A program made the translations under genes and the position numbers. Under the pieces are notes generated by a model, which was not told the DNA's origin, searched no databases, and worked only from the letters and a program-made list of their open reading frames with translations. From UMGS1781 sp045650705 (GTDB taxonomy: Bacteria; Bacillota; Clostridia; TANB77; CAG-508): 38,985 nt of DNA. Shown one piece after another: positions 1 to 8,228 of this stretch (the first letter of the stretch is position 1; each line of letters opens with the position of its first letter). Where the stretch lies: positions 1-38,985 of the forward strand of contig JAZRRK010000045.1 of NCBI GenBank assembly GCA_045650705.1, written 5' to 3'.

Positions 1-1508
1 GAGATGGTAATATATTAGAAAATAACTTTGCTATATTAAATACATTTATAAAAGAAAAAAATATAGAAATAGAAGTAACTTACAATGAAGAGATATTAGA
101 AAGTTATTTGAAAGATTTAAATGTAAAAATTTCAGGAGCAATGGTAGACAATACTTATTGCATTGAAGATGATGAATTAATAATAACAAGAGGAAAATCA
201 GGAATACAAATAGATTTAGAACAGGCGAAGGAAGAAATAATTAAATACATTAAAGAGGGCAATAAAGAAGAAATAATTTTAGAAACTAAATATCAAGAAT
301 GTCCTGAAATAGATATTGAAAAAATACACGAAGAAGTATACTCAGAACCACAAAATGCAACATATAAAAAAGACCCATTTGAAATAATCGCTCATAAAAA
401 TGGTGTGAATTTTGATTTAGAAAGTGCAAAAGAAATAGTAAAAGAACAAGCAGATGAATATGTAATCAAATTAGAATCTACAGAACCAGAAATTTTAACA
501 AATGAAATAGGAGAAGAAGCTTTTCCTGATTTATTAGGATCATATACTACAAAATTTGATGAAACCAATGTACCAAGGTCAAAAAATGTAAAATTGGCTT
601 TAAGTAAGTTGGATGGAGTAGTTGTAATGCCAGGAGAAACTTTTTCATATAATAAAACATTAGGAAAAAGGACAGTAGAAGCAGGATATGATTATGCAGC
701 AGGTTATGCAGGAGGAAAAGTAGTTCCAATGTTAGGAGGAGGAATATGTCAAGTTTCATCTACTTTGTATGATGCTGTAGTATATGCTAATTTGGAAATA
801 GTAGAAAGATATAATCATATGTTCCAAACACAATATATTGGAGCAGGTAGAGATGCAACGGTTGTATATGGTTCTTTAGATTTTAAATTTAAAAATACAA
901 GGGAATATCCTATAATGATAAAAACAAAATCTAATGGAGGAGTAGCAGAAGTAAAAATATTTGGAATAAAAGAAGATGTTGAATATGAGATAGAAATAGT
1001 ACCTACAGTTTTAAATTATACTTCATATAAAGTAGTATATGAAGAAGATGATTCATTGAAACCAGGAGAAGAAAAAGTAACACAATCAGGTATGAGAGGA
1101 TGCAAAACTATTACATATAAAATAACAAAACTGAATGGCCAAGAAATATCAAAAGAAGTATTATCAACAGATACATATGATCCAATGAATAAGATAATAA
1201 AAAGAGGTAAAAGTACTGTAGAAACGAGTACAACTCCAGAAGAATCAAAGCCAGAAGATACACAAAATAAAACAGAAGAGTCAACTGAAGAACCAAAAAA
1301 TGAAGAAATAAATAACACTGTAGAGGATAATACCTCAAACACTAATACTACAATAGATAATGCTACTACTGATAATACAACTGAAAATAGTACTACAACA
1401 ACTAATGAAAATGTTGTAAGTACAGAGAACACAACAGTTATAGAGAATACAACTAATACAGTAGAGACCAATATACCAGTAAATTCTACTGTAGGAAATG
1501 TAAATTAA
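1..1508 (+). CDS. VanW/G5-domain cell-wall protein, 5' end cut by window edge
   Basis: The frame is open back to position 3, so the start lies left of the window and about 501 residues are visible; the TTG at 108 is internal and has no ribosome binding site. In order I see a peptidoglycan-binding-4-like segment (around ITRGKSGIQIDLEQAK), a VanW domain (from SYTTKFDETN through the GGGICQVSSTLYDA block), a G5-like segment (LKPGEEKVTQSGMRGCKTITY) and a low-complexity Thr/Asn/Glu tail of about 90 residues. Family knowledge places such proteins outside the membrane at peptidoglycan; the biochemical role of VanW is unknown. The tail looks like a flexible wall-spanning linker, but no LPXTG motif is present. 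tgt follows 21 nt downstream and may be co-transcribed. Confidence 0.9.
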   Translation, partial: DGNILENNFAILNTFIKEKNIEIEVTYNEEILESYLKDLNVKISGAMVDNTYCIEDDELIITRGKSGIQIDLEQAKEEIIKYIKEGNKEEIILETKYQECPEIDIEKIHEEVYSEPQNATYKKDPFEIIAHKNGVNFDLESAKEIVKEQADEYVIKLESTEPEILTNEIGEEAFPDLLGSYTTKFDETNVPRSKNVKLALSKLDGVVVMPGETFSYNKTLGKRTVEAGYDYAAGYAGGKVVPMLGGGICQVSSTLYDAVVYANLEIVERYNHMFQTQYIGAGRDATVVYGSLDFKFKNTREYPIMIKTKSNGGVAEVKIFGIKEDVEYEIEIVPTVLNYTSYKVVYEEDDSLKPGEEKVTQSGMRGCKTITYKITKLNGQEISKEVLSTDTYDPMNKIIKRGKSTVETSTTPEESKPEDTQNKTEESTEEPKNEEINNTVEDNTSNTNTTIDNATTDNTTENSTTTTNENVVSTENTTVIENTTNTVETNIPVNSTVGNVN

Positions 1509-1529
1509 ACTAAAAATAATGGGGGAATA

Positions 1530-2660
1530 ATGGAAGCAATAACATATGAATTAAAACATATTTGCAAGCAAACAGGAGCTAGAAGAGGTGTAATACATAC
1601 ACCACATGGCGACATAGAAACACCAGTGTTTATGCCAGTTGGTACGCAAGCAACTGTTAAATCAATGACACCAGAGGAACTAAAAGAAGAGGTAAAAGCT
1701 CAAATAATATTATCAAATACATATCACTTATATTTGAGACCAGGGAATAAACTAATAAAAGAAGCAGGTGGACTTCATAAGTTTATGAATTGGGATAGAG
1801 CAATACTTACTGATAGTGGAGGGTTTCAAGTATTTAGCTTAGGAGATTTAAGGAAGATAAGTGAAGAGGGAGTAGAATTTAAATCTCATTTAGATGGTAG
1901 CAAACATTTCTTAACACCTGAAAGTGTTATGGAGATTGAAAATGACCTAGGGTCAGATATAATGATGGCATTTGATGAATGTGTAAAATATCCAGCAGAT
2001 TATGAATATACCAAACAATCAATGGAAAGAACAACAAGATGGGCAGAAAGATGTAAAGAGGCACATAAAAATACTGAAAAACAAGGATTATTCGGAATAG
2101 TACAGGGTGGAACATATAAAGATTTAAGAGAAATATCTGCAAGAGACCTAGTAAAAATGGATTTTCCAGGATATGCAGTAGGAGGACTAAGTGTAGGCGA
2201 GCCAAAAGAAATAATGTGTGATATACTAGGATTTACGACTCAATTTTTACCAGAGGACAAGCCAAGATACTTAATGGGGGTTGGAACACCAGATTATTTA
2301 ATAGAAGCAGTGCTTAGAGGAATAGATATGTGCGATTGCGTCTTACCAACAAGAATTGCAAGAAATGGTACAGCATTAACTTCTAGAGGAAAAGTAGTAA
2401 TTAGGAATGCTACATATGAAAGAGATTGGAATAGATTAGACGAACAATGTGATTGTTATACTTGTAAAAATTATACAAGAGCATATATAAGACACTTAGT
2501 CAAGACAAATGAAATATTGGGAGTAAGACTATTATCAATACATAACTTAAGATTTCTTACAAGTCTTATGGAAAAGGTTAGAAATGCAATTGAAAATGAC
2601 AATTTATTAGATTTTAAAAATGAGTTTTATAAGCAATATGGATATACAGCAGAAGAATAG
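1530..2660 (+). CDS. tgt: Queuine/preQ1 tRNA-guanine transglycosylase (Tgt)
   Basis: The enzyme exchanges guanine at the wobble position of GUN-anticodon tRNAs for preQ1 in the queuosine pathway, in the cytoplasm. The 376-residue length is typical. Visible motifs are DSGGFQVFSL (Asp95, base binding), GGLSVGEPK, the block IDMCDCVLPTR, where Asp269 matches the family nucleophile, and the zinc site CDCYTCKNY with a His in YIRHL. A GGGGG ribosome binding site lies just before the ATG at 1530. The gene sits between a VanW protein and a WG-repeat protein, without the secDF/yajC or queA neighbours often seen with tgt. Confidence 0.97.
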   Translation: MEAITYELKHICKQTGARRGVIHTPHGDIETPVFMPVGTQATVKSMTPEELKEEVKAQIILSNTYHLYLRPGNKLIKEAGGLHKFMNWDRAILTDSGGFQVFSLGDLRKISEEGVEFKSHLDGSKHFLTPESVMEIENDLGSDIMMAFDECVKYPADYEYTKQSMERTTRWAERCKEAHKNTEKQGLFGIVQGGTYKDLREISARDLVKMDFPGYAVGGLSVGEPKEIMCDILGFTTQFLPEDKPRYLMGVGTPDYLIEAVLRGIDMCDCVLPTRIARNGTALTSRGKVVIRNATYERDWNRLDEQCDCYTCKNYTRAYIRHLVKTNEILGVRLLSIHNLRFLTSLMEKVRNAIENDNLLDFKNEFYKQYGYTAEE

Positions 2661-2669
2661 GAGGAGTAT

Positions 2670-3872
2670 ATGGATTTATTAAATGAGAATCAATATGAAG
2701 CTAATAAAGCACCAAAAGGTAAAAAAACAGTATTAATCTTATTGATATTAAGCATTATAAGTGTTATAGCTGTTATTATAGCCATGATATATGTAAGTGA
2801 AAATACTGTCAAAGCAGATACATTGCAGATTAATGGACAAACAAAAGAAATAACAGTAGATTTAATTATAAAAGATAATAATGGAGTACAATACATATCA
2901 TTAAGAGAATTAGCAAATTCAATTAATTATGAATATTATAGCAATGAGTATCCAAAAGAAGGAGAAGACCAAAGCAAATGTTATATAAAAAACAATAAAT
3001 TAATAACAAGTTTTGAAATGGATTCAAATCAAATTTACAAATATGAAGAAGGAACAGATTTAGATTACCAATATTATACATTAAATTATAATATTATTAT
3101 GTATAATAACAAGTTATATATATCATTGGTGGACTTACAAAAAGCATTAAACATAGTATGCACAAAAGATACAAATAATGTTATAAGAATTAACACAACT
3201 GAGAATTTAGTAGAAACATATAAACAAAAATTGAAAGATACAGGTTATACACTTACAGAAGAACAAAATAATCAGAAAGCAATATCATATGGATGGTTAA
3301 TAGTAAATAAAAATGGAGTATGGAGTGTATTAGATACAAATCTCCAAGAAGTTGTTGGAAGTAAATATGAAACAATATATTTTGACGAAAAGAATTTAGA
3401 CTATATTGTGTCAAACATAAGTGGGCAATATGGAATAATATCAAATTCAGGTAGCATAAAATATTCATTTAAGTATGACAACTTAGAAGTATTAAATTAT
3501 GAGAATATGCTTTACAAAGTTAAAAATAATGGAAAATATGGAATAATGAAATCAGATGGAACAATGTTAACAGAGATTATATATGATGAGATAGGTTATC
3601 CAGCAGAGCCAGAAAATAAAATAGTATATACATTAATAATTCCCGAGCTAGATGGAAAATCAGGAGAAACAATAGTAGTAAAGCAAAATGATAAATATGG
3701 ATTAATATACTTAACAACAGGAAAAGAGTTTATAAAATGTAGAGATTTAGATAAGATATATTGTGTAAAAGATTATGGAACAACATATTACAAAATTGAA
3801 TTAGATGAAATGGAATTTGAATTAATAGAATATATAGAATTAATGAATACACATGAAGCTGAATTAAATTAA
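2670..3872 (+). CDS. Membrane-anchored stalk-domain/WG-repeat protein
   Basis: A 400-residue protein with one membrane segment at about residues 20-42 after a short Lys-containing cytoplasmic tail, so the bulk should be extracytoplasmic. Residues 50-175 resemble the copper-amine-oxidase N-terminal-like 'stalk' domain (the ISLRELANSINYEYY and ISLVDLQKALNI pattern is typical). Residues 205-370 contain WG-type beta repeats: GWLIVNKNGVWSVLD, GQYGIISNSGSIKY, GKYGIMKSDGTML and DKYGLIYLTTGK. Both families are common in clostridial surface proteins, probably as ligand or wall binding modules; no enzymatic motif is seen. It starts 9 nt after tgt with GGAGG at the tgt stop codon, and a strong hairpin begins at its own stop codon. 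Confidence 0.85.
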   Translation: MDLLNENQYEANKAPKGKKTVLILLILSIISVIAVIIAMIYVSENTVKADTLQINGQTKEITVDLIIKDNNGVQYISLRELANSINYEYYSNEYPKEGEDQSKCYIKNNKLITSFEMDSNQIYKYEEGTDLDYQYYTLNYNIIMYNNKLYISLVDLQKALNIVCTKDTNNVIRINTTENLVETYKQKLKDTGYTLTEEQNNQKAISYGWLIVNKNGVWSVLDTNLQEVVGSKYETIYFDEKNLDYIVSNISGQYGIISNSGSIKYSFKYDNLEVLNYENMLYKVKNNGKYGIMKSDGTMLTEIIYDEIGYPAEPENKIVYTLIIPELDGKSGETIVVKQNDKYGLIYLTTGKEFIKCRDLDKIYCVKDYGTTYYKIELDEMEFELIEYIELMNTHEAELN

Positions 3873-3907
3873 AAAATATCCCCTAGATTAATTAGGGGAT
3901 ATTTTTT
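3871..3907. terminator. Bidirectional intrinsic terminator
   Basis: A perfect 15-bp stem (3871-3885 with 3893-3907) and a 7-nt loop, A-rich on one side and T-rich on the other, between the convergent WG-repeat gene (+) and the holin-like gene (-). It can serve both strands. Confidence 0.9.
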
Positions 3908-3929
3908 GCTTTATTAAATAAAGCATTTA

Positions 3930-4307
3930 CTACATTTTTTGCTCTCCAGGTAAGAAATAATCAACAATACCATAGATTATAGCACCAATAATTGCTGATA
4001 ACCATGAAATTGAGTATCCAGCAACGAAGTATTGTGTAACATAAAGTACTATAACAGATAGAACAAATCCTACAAATCCTTTACCAAAAGGACTAGCTTG
4101 TATACCAGTAAATTTAGAAACTAAATAGTCTAATAGTGTAAGAACAATTGCTGCAACAGCTAAAGACCAAAAATTAGAAATTTGAAATCCTGGGGTAAAA
4201 AAAGCTGTAATTGCAAGAACTATAGCTGCAGTAACAAGTCTACCAATTATTTGCCAAGCAGTACTAGTGCCATTTTGAGATTGAACATTTTGATTGTTAT
4301 TTGACAT
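3930..4307 (-). CDS. Phage-holin-4-like (YvlD-type) small membrane protein
   Basis: A 125-residue protein with a polar Asn/Gln-rich N-terminus and four hydrophobic segments (about 22-38, 46-63, 78-95 and 100-118). The pattern FTPGFQISNFWSLAVAAIVLTLLDYLV and the ending IYGIVDYFLPG match the four-helix family called phage holin family 4 superfamily II, to which YvlD belongs. Despite the name, chromosomal members are not known to be lytic holins, and there are no phage genes near it. On the minus strand the ATG follows TTAGGAGGTTTAGGTAA, a clear ribosome binding site. It is monocistronic and divergent from DUF421. Confidence 0.8.
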   Translation of the reverse strand: MSNNNQNVQSQNGTSTAWQIIGRLVTAAIVLAITAFFTPGFQISNFWSLAVAAIVLTLLDYLVSKFTGIQASPFGKGFVGFVLSVIVLYVTQYFVAGYSISWLSAIIGAIIYGIVDYFLPGEQKM

Positions 4308-4463
4308 TTACCTAAACCTCCTAACTTTAATATATATATATAATTTTGCTTTGATTTTTAGGTTTCATATATATTATTTTCAGAAATAAAAAGAATATTC
4401 AAAAAATTGAATATTTTTTTGAAAAAATGCAAAAAATATGGAAAAAGATTTTGTGGAGGAAGA

Positions 4464-5138
4464 ATGATAGTAACATTTATACGAGTAAGCATTCTTTACA
4501 TATTAGTCCTAGTTATTATGAGACTAATGGGAAAAAGAGAAATCGGGCAAATGCAACCATTTGAATTAGTAATAGCTATAATGATAGCTGATTTAGCATC
4601 AATACCAATGTCAGATACAGGAGTATCCATATTTAATGGAATAATACCAATACTTGCACTATTATTATTTCAATTAATAATATCTTTTATTAATTTAAAA
4701 AGTATAATTTTAAGAAAAATAATATGTGGAAAACCACAGATATTAGTTTATAGAGGAAAAATAGATGAGCATGCATTAAAAAAAGAAAAAATTACTATAA
4801 ATGAATTACAAGAACGATTAAGACAAAAAGATATATATACATTAGGAGATGTAGAATATGCAATACTTGAAACAAATGGAGAAATAAGTGTAATACAAAA
4901 GCCAGAGAAACGAAATACAACACCAGAAGATTTTAATATAGTTCCGGAATATGAAGGAATTCCATATGATTTAGTAGTAGACGGAAAAATAATGTATAAA
5001 AACTTAAAATCAATAGGAAGAGATGAAGTATGGCTAAAAAAGCAGATAGAAAAATTCAAAATAAAACCAGAAGAGGCATTAATAGTAACTTTTGATGGTA
5101 AAGGACAAATATTTTGTCAAGCAAAAACAAAAAAATAG
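4464..5138 (+). CDS. DUF421 (YetF-like) membrane protein
   Basis: A 224-residue protein with three N-terminal membrane segments (about 5-22, 33-47, 58-77) and then a cytoplasmic DUF421 domain. The family pattern LMGKREIGQMQPFELVIAIMIADLASIPM is clear, as is GDVEYAILETNGEISVIQKP. I chose ATG 4464 because GGAGGA lies 4 nt upstream and the protein then begins as family members do; the upstream in-frame TTG at 4407 has no ribosome binding site and would add a Lys-rich stretch. The function of YetF/DUF421 is unknown. The next gene, DUF4363, starts 8 nt after the stop, a pairing I know from other Clostridia. Confidence 0.9.
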   Translation: MIVTFIRVSILYILVLVIMRLMGKREIGQMQPFELVIAIMIADLASIPMSDTGVSIFNGIIPILALLLFQLIISFINLKSIILRKIICGKPQILVYRGKIDEHALKKEKITINELQERLRQKDIYTLGDVEYAILETNGEISVIQKPEKRNTTPEDFNIVPEYEGIPYDLVVDGKIMYKNLKSIGRDEVWLKKQIEKFKIKPEEALIVTFDGKGQIFCQAKTKK

Positions 5139-5146
5139 GAGGAAAT

Positions 5147-5539
5147 ATGCGAGATATATTAATTGTTTTCTTCATAATAATAGCTATATTTGGTGGAGGA
5201 ATGTATGTAGAAAATTATTTAAAAAATACGGCAGATAATATATCAAACAAATTAGAAGAACTTAAACAACATACAATTATTGCTAAACAAACAGAAAATA
5301 GAGAACAAATAAAGAAAGAAATAAATAGTATAAAAAAAGAATGGGAAGAGATTAGTGAACTATGGTCAATAATAGTAGTACACCAAGATATAGATAGTAT
5401 AGAAACAGCCTTAATAAAATCAAAATCAAATATAGAAAATGGCGAATTAGAAGATGCTCTTCAAGAAATTGAAACAGCAAAATTTTTTGTAAAACACGTA
5501 AGGGAGAGAGAAAGGGTGAGCCTAAAAAATATATTTTAA
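5147..5539 (+). CDS. DUF4363 family protein
   Basis: A 130-residue protein with an N-terminal membrane anchor or uncleaved signal (ILIVFFIIIAIFGGGMY) and a predominantly helical, charged remainder. The segment IKKEWEEISELWSIIVVHQDIDSIETAL matches the DUF4363 pattern as I remember it. ATG 5147 follows AGGAGGAAAT placed at the DUF421 stop codon; an in-frame ATG at 5114 lies inside DUF421 without a ribosome binding site. Co-transcription with DUF421 suggests a joint membrane function, which is unknown. Confidence 0.8.
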   Translation: MRDILIVFFIIIAIFGGGMYVENYLKNTADNISNKLEELKQHTIIAKQTENREQIKKEINSIKKEWEEISELWSIIVVHQDIDSIETALIKSKSNIENGELEDALQEIETAKFFVKHVRERERVSLKNIF

Positions 5540-5580
5540 TTTAAATGGTAACAAATACTAAAAAAAATTAAAAAAATTTA

Positions 5581-5609
5581 TTGACAAAATAAGACATATT
5601 TTATACAAT
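5581..5609 (+). promoter_or_regulatory. Strong sigma-A promoter for the pilin-like gene
   Basis: A consensus -35 TTGACA (5581-5586), a 17-bp spacer and -10 TACAAT (5604-5609). The predicted start near 5616 gives a leader of about 145 nt that contains repeat F1. Confidence 0.75.
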
Positions 5610-5677
5610 AAATTAAATAGAAATAGAGACTAAATAATATAAAACAAAAGGGAAAATAAAAAAAGAAGATAGTGTAA

Positions 5678-5736
5678 AGTAATTTATGAAAAATGTAGGA
5701 GCCAGCATTGCTCGTCAGACTTACGAAGAAATTACT
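5678..5736 (+). repeat. Structured repeat family F, copy 1
   Basis: The core reads TGTAGGAGCCAGCATTGCTC and is shared with 30491-30510 (TGTAGGGGCGAGCATTGCTC). It is enclosed by complementary arms AGTAATTT (5678-5685) and AAATTACT (5729-5736). The arms differ from those of copy 2 but are complementary within each copy. It lies in the leader of the pilin-like gene. Confidence 0.7.
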
Positions 5737-5759
5737 AAAAAGAAACATAGGAGGTAAAA

Positions 5760-6386
5760 ATGAAAGATATATTAAAAGAAGAAAAAGGTATAACACTAAT
5801 AGCATTATTTGTAACAGTAATAGTAATGATATTATTGGCGAGCTTAGTAATAAATGTATCAATTAATTCTAAATTAGTAGACACAACTCGAGAAGCGGTA
5901 AATGATACTAATAATGAAGAAGCACAAATAGAAGGTAGAGTAGAAGGAATATTAGATGAATACTGGGAAGATGTTACTGAATTTAAAATTTCTAAAAATC
6001 CTACGTATAAACTTTATCTAGGCGAATTAACTTTCTTAGTGGATGAAGAAACAACATGGCAAGATTTGGTAGATGGAAGCTATGGAAAAATCATCGCTAA
6101 CGAAAGGCAGATTGAAGGAGGGACAGACATACTGGAAGTTTATGTAAACGGAAAAGGTGGAGTGGTATTTGATGATTATATGGAGGGCGAAGAGTTGTCT
6201 ATTTATCCACTCGGCCCTTACCTGAATAGTAGAGTGTTATTTAGGTATTCAGGAGTAGATCCATACATCACGTTGGTTGGCAGCTACGATCGAGTAGTTG
6301 ATGATTATGGTTTATGCAACTGGGAGTATGTAAAATCCAATGCAGATTCTGGAGATTATGTATATGGATATTATGAAGAAATTTAG
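5760..6386 (+). CDS. Type IV pilin-like protein (prepilin N-terminus), orphan
   Basis: A 208-residue protein with a class III prepilin-type start: a short charged leader ending in EEKG, then ITLIALFVTVIVMILLASLVIN, which is the hydrophobic helix of type IV pilins and pseudopilins. By family knowledge cleavage and N-methylation occur between Gly and Ile. The C-terminal 120 residues (Trp-Gln-Asp-Leu, many Tyr, Gly and Asp) match nothing I recognise. No pilus assembly ATPase, prepilin peptidase or other pilin is nearby. From about 6060 on the codon use is visibly richer in G and C than in neighbouring genes (for example CTCGGCCC, CGATCG). The AGGAGG site is clear and the gene forms its own unit between a promoter and a terminator. 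Confidence 0.75.
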   Translation: MKDILKEEKGITLIALFVTVIVMILLASLVINVSINSKLVDTTREAVNDTNNEEAQIEGRVEGILDEYWEDVTEFKISKNPTYKLYLGELTFLVDEETTWQDLVDGSYGKIIANERQIEGGTDILEVYVNGKGGVVFDDYMEGEELSIYPLGPYLNSRVLFRYSGVDPYITLVGSYDRVVDDYGLCNWEYVKSNADSGDYVYGYYEEI

Positions 6387-6419
6387 AGTATTAATTAAAT
6401 AATCTTAAATATATATGGA

Positions 6420-6451
6420 AAGGGTAAGAGAGGCTTACCCTTGATTTTTTT
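6420..6451 (+). terminator. Intrinsic terminator after the pilin-like gene
   Basis: Stem AAGGGTAAG (6420-6428) with CTTACCCTT (6434-6442), a 5-nt loop, and a T-run from 6445. Confidence 0.9.
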
Positions 6452-6480
6452 ATATTCTTATAAAAAAACATAAAAAATAT

Positions 6481-6509
6481 TTCATTTTTTCATATATTTG
6501 TGATAGAAT
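6481..6509 (+). promoter_or_regulatory. Extended -10 promoter for uppS
   Basis: TGA followed by TAGAAT (6504-6509) makes an extended -10; a weak -35 TTCATT lies 17 bp upstream at 6481-6486. Confidence 0.55.
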
Positions 6510-6543
6510 AGTATAGAAGAAAAATGAAAGGAATGTATTATAT

Positions 6544-7278
6544 ATGGAATTAATAGATAAAGAAAACTTACCACAGCATATAGCAATAATAATGGATGGA
6601 AATAGACGTTGGGCAAAACAAAGAAATCTTACAACAAAAGATGGGCATAAAGCAGGCTCAAAGAATTTAGAAAAAATAGCAGTTTTTTGTAATGAAATAG
6701 GAATAAAGTATTTAACAGTATATGCATTCTCAACAGAAAACTGGAAAAGAACAAAAGAAGAAGTTTCTGCTTTAATGTTTATATTAAAAGCAAACTTAGA
6801 TTCAATGCTTAGAAAAATGGATTTAAAAAATATAAAAATTAGAGTAATTGGAGAGAAAGAGAATATACCTAAAGATATTCAAGAAAAGATAGATAAGCTA
6901 ATAGAAAAGACTAAAAATAATACAGGACTTGTATTAAATATTGCTTTTAATTATGGAGGAAGAGCGGAACTAGTTCATGCTACAAAAGTAATAGCTGAAA
7001 AAGTAAAAAATAATGAAATAAATATAGAAGATATAAATGAAGAACTAATTACAAACAACATATATACAGCAGGACAGCCAGATCCAGATTTAATGATAAG
7101 AACAAGTAAAGAGTTAAGAACAAGCAATTTCTTACCTTGGCAACTTACATATTCAGAGTTTTACTTTCCAGATAAACATTGGCCAGAATTTACAGAGGAA
7201 GATTTAATAGAAGCAATAAATATATATCAAAAAAGAAATAGAAGATTTGGTGGAAGACCAGATGAGGTGAAAAAATAA
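6544..7278 (+). CDS. uppS: Isoprenyl transferase (undecaprenyl diphosphate synthase)
   Basis: It condenses isopentenyl diphosphate with farnesyl diphosphate to the C55 carrier lipid used for peptidoglycan. The 244-residue length is normal. The signature MDGNRRWAK with catalytic Asp18 is near the N-terminus; YAFSTENWKR, FNYGGRAEL and the C-terminal substrate block DLMIRTSKELRTSNFLPWQLTYSEFYF are all present. The stop codon TAA overlaps the start of cdsA (TAATG), indicating translational coupling. In other Firmicutes frr lies directly upstream, whereas here frr is about 24 kb away. Confidence 0.97.
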   Translation: MELIDKENLPQHIAIIMDGNRRWAKQRNLTTKDGHKAGSKNLEKIAVFCNEIGIKYLTVYAFSTENWKRTKEEVSALMFILKANLDSMLRKMDLKNIKIRVIGEKENIPKDIQEKIDKLIEKTKNNTGLVLNIAFNYGGRAELVHATKVIAEKVKNNEINIEDINEELITNNIYTAGQPDPDLMIRTSKELRTSNFLPWQLTYSEFYFPDKHWPEFTEEDLIEAINIYQKRNRRFGGRPDEVKK

Positions 7279-8069
7279 TGAAACTAAAAAGAATAGTATC
7301 GGGAGTAGTATTATTTGCAATAGTAGCACTTATATTAATATTTGGAAATAATGTCGCTGTAAATTTAGCAATATCAATAGTTGCATTAATTGCAATAAAT
7401 GAATATTTCAATAGCTTTAAGGGAAAAAATAATGTAGATAAATGGATAGGAAATATATTAGCAATATCAATTGCATTTATAAATATAGTACCAAAAGAAG
7501 TAATAATTCTAGCATTACCTACTATAATAATATTATTATTTTTAAAAGTAATATTAACAAATATGAAAACTAATTTTGAAGATATTGCAATATCAGCATT
7601 TGGAATATTTTATATAATAGGATTTATTATTTTCTTACCATTACTATATGGAGCAGAGCATGGCAAATTGTTGATATGGTATTTAGCAATAGCAGCTTGG
7701 GGAACAGATACATTTGCTTATATGATAGGATGCAAATTTGGAAAACATAAATTTACACCTATAAGTCCTAAAAAATCAGTAGAAGGAAGTATAGGAGGAA
7801 TTATTGGAACAGTAATGTTATCTTTAATATATACATACTTTATAAATAGATTGGGAAATATAGAAATATCATATTTAGCAATAACAGGAATATCAATACT
7901 ATTAAGTATATTAGCGCAAATGGGAGATTTAGCAGCATCAAGTATAAAAAGATATATTGGTATAAAAGACTTTAGTAATTTAATTCCAGGACACGGAGGA
8001 ATGTTAGATAGAATAGATAGTATACTTTTTATTGCACCAGTTGCATACTTATTATTAACATTAATTTAA
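7278..8069 (+). CDS. cdsA: Phosphatidate cytidylyltransferase (CDP-diglyceride synthase)
   Basis: An integral membrane enzyme making CDP-diacylglycerol from CTP and phosphatidate, the precursor used by PgsA encoded at 37522. The 263-residue protein has about seven hydrophobic segments and the CdsA signature near the C-terminus: GDLAASSIKRYIGIKDFSNL, IPGHGGMLDRIDS. The start overlaps the uppS stop by one base. dxr would normally follow; instead repeat A1 begins 4 nt after the stop. Confidence 0.96.
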   Translation: MKLKRIVSGVVLFAIVALILIFGNNVAVNLAISIVALIAINEYFNSFKGKNNVDKWIGNILAISIAFINIVPKEVIILALPTIIILLFLKVILTNMKTNFEDIAISAFGIFYIIGFIIFLPLLYGAEHGKLLIWYLAIAAWGTDTFAYMIGCKFGKHKFTPISPKKSVEGSIGGIIGTVMLSLIYTYFINRLGNIEISYLAITGISILLSILAQMGDLAASSIKRYIGIKDFSNLIPGHGGMLDRIDSILFIAPVAYLLLTLI

Positions 8070-8072
8070 GAG

Positions 8073-8194
8073 AGTGTGAAAAATAAGCTTCGTCTTGCGT
8101 TGTTAATTTTTTAAGAAAAATCCTCAATGTACTTTTGTACACCTCCGGTTTTTCTTAAAAAATTGCCTAGCAATACTTGCTTCTTTTCCACACT
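8073..8194 (+). repeat. Structured repeat family A, copy 1
   Basis: A 122-bp imperfect palindrome. Outer arms are AGTGTG (8073-8078) and CACACT (8189-8194). The inner stem is TTTTTTAAGAAAAA with TTTTTCTTAAAAAA, and the tip is TGTAC-TTTT-GTACA. Conserved non-stem blocks shared with copy 2 are CGTCTTGCGTTGTT, CACCTCCG and GCCTAGCAATACTTG. It separates cdsA from the RseP-like gene. Conserved boxes and covarying stems argue against a plain terminator; nothing coding is seen. Confidence 0.85.
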
Positions 8195-8228
8195 AAATTT
8201 GTGAATAAAGAAAGGGAAGATAGTAAAC

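Noticed and set aside
108..110. TTG at 108 as the start of the VanW gene
   Set aside because: The frame is open to the window edge and no ribosome binding site precedes the TTG, so the gene begins outside the window.
3930..4307. Holin-like protein as a prophage remnant
   Set aside because: There is no other phage gene nearby, and YvlD-type members are ordinary chromosomal membrane proteins.
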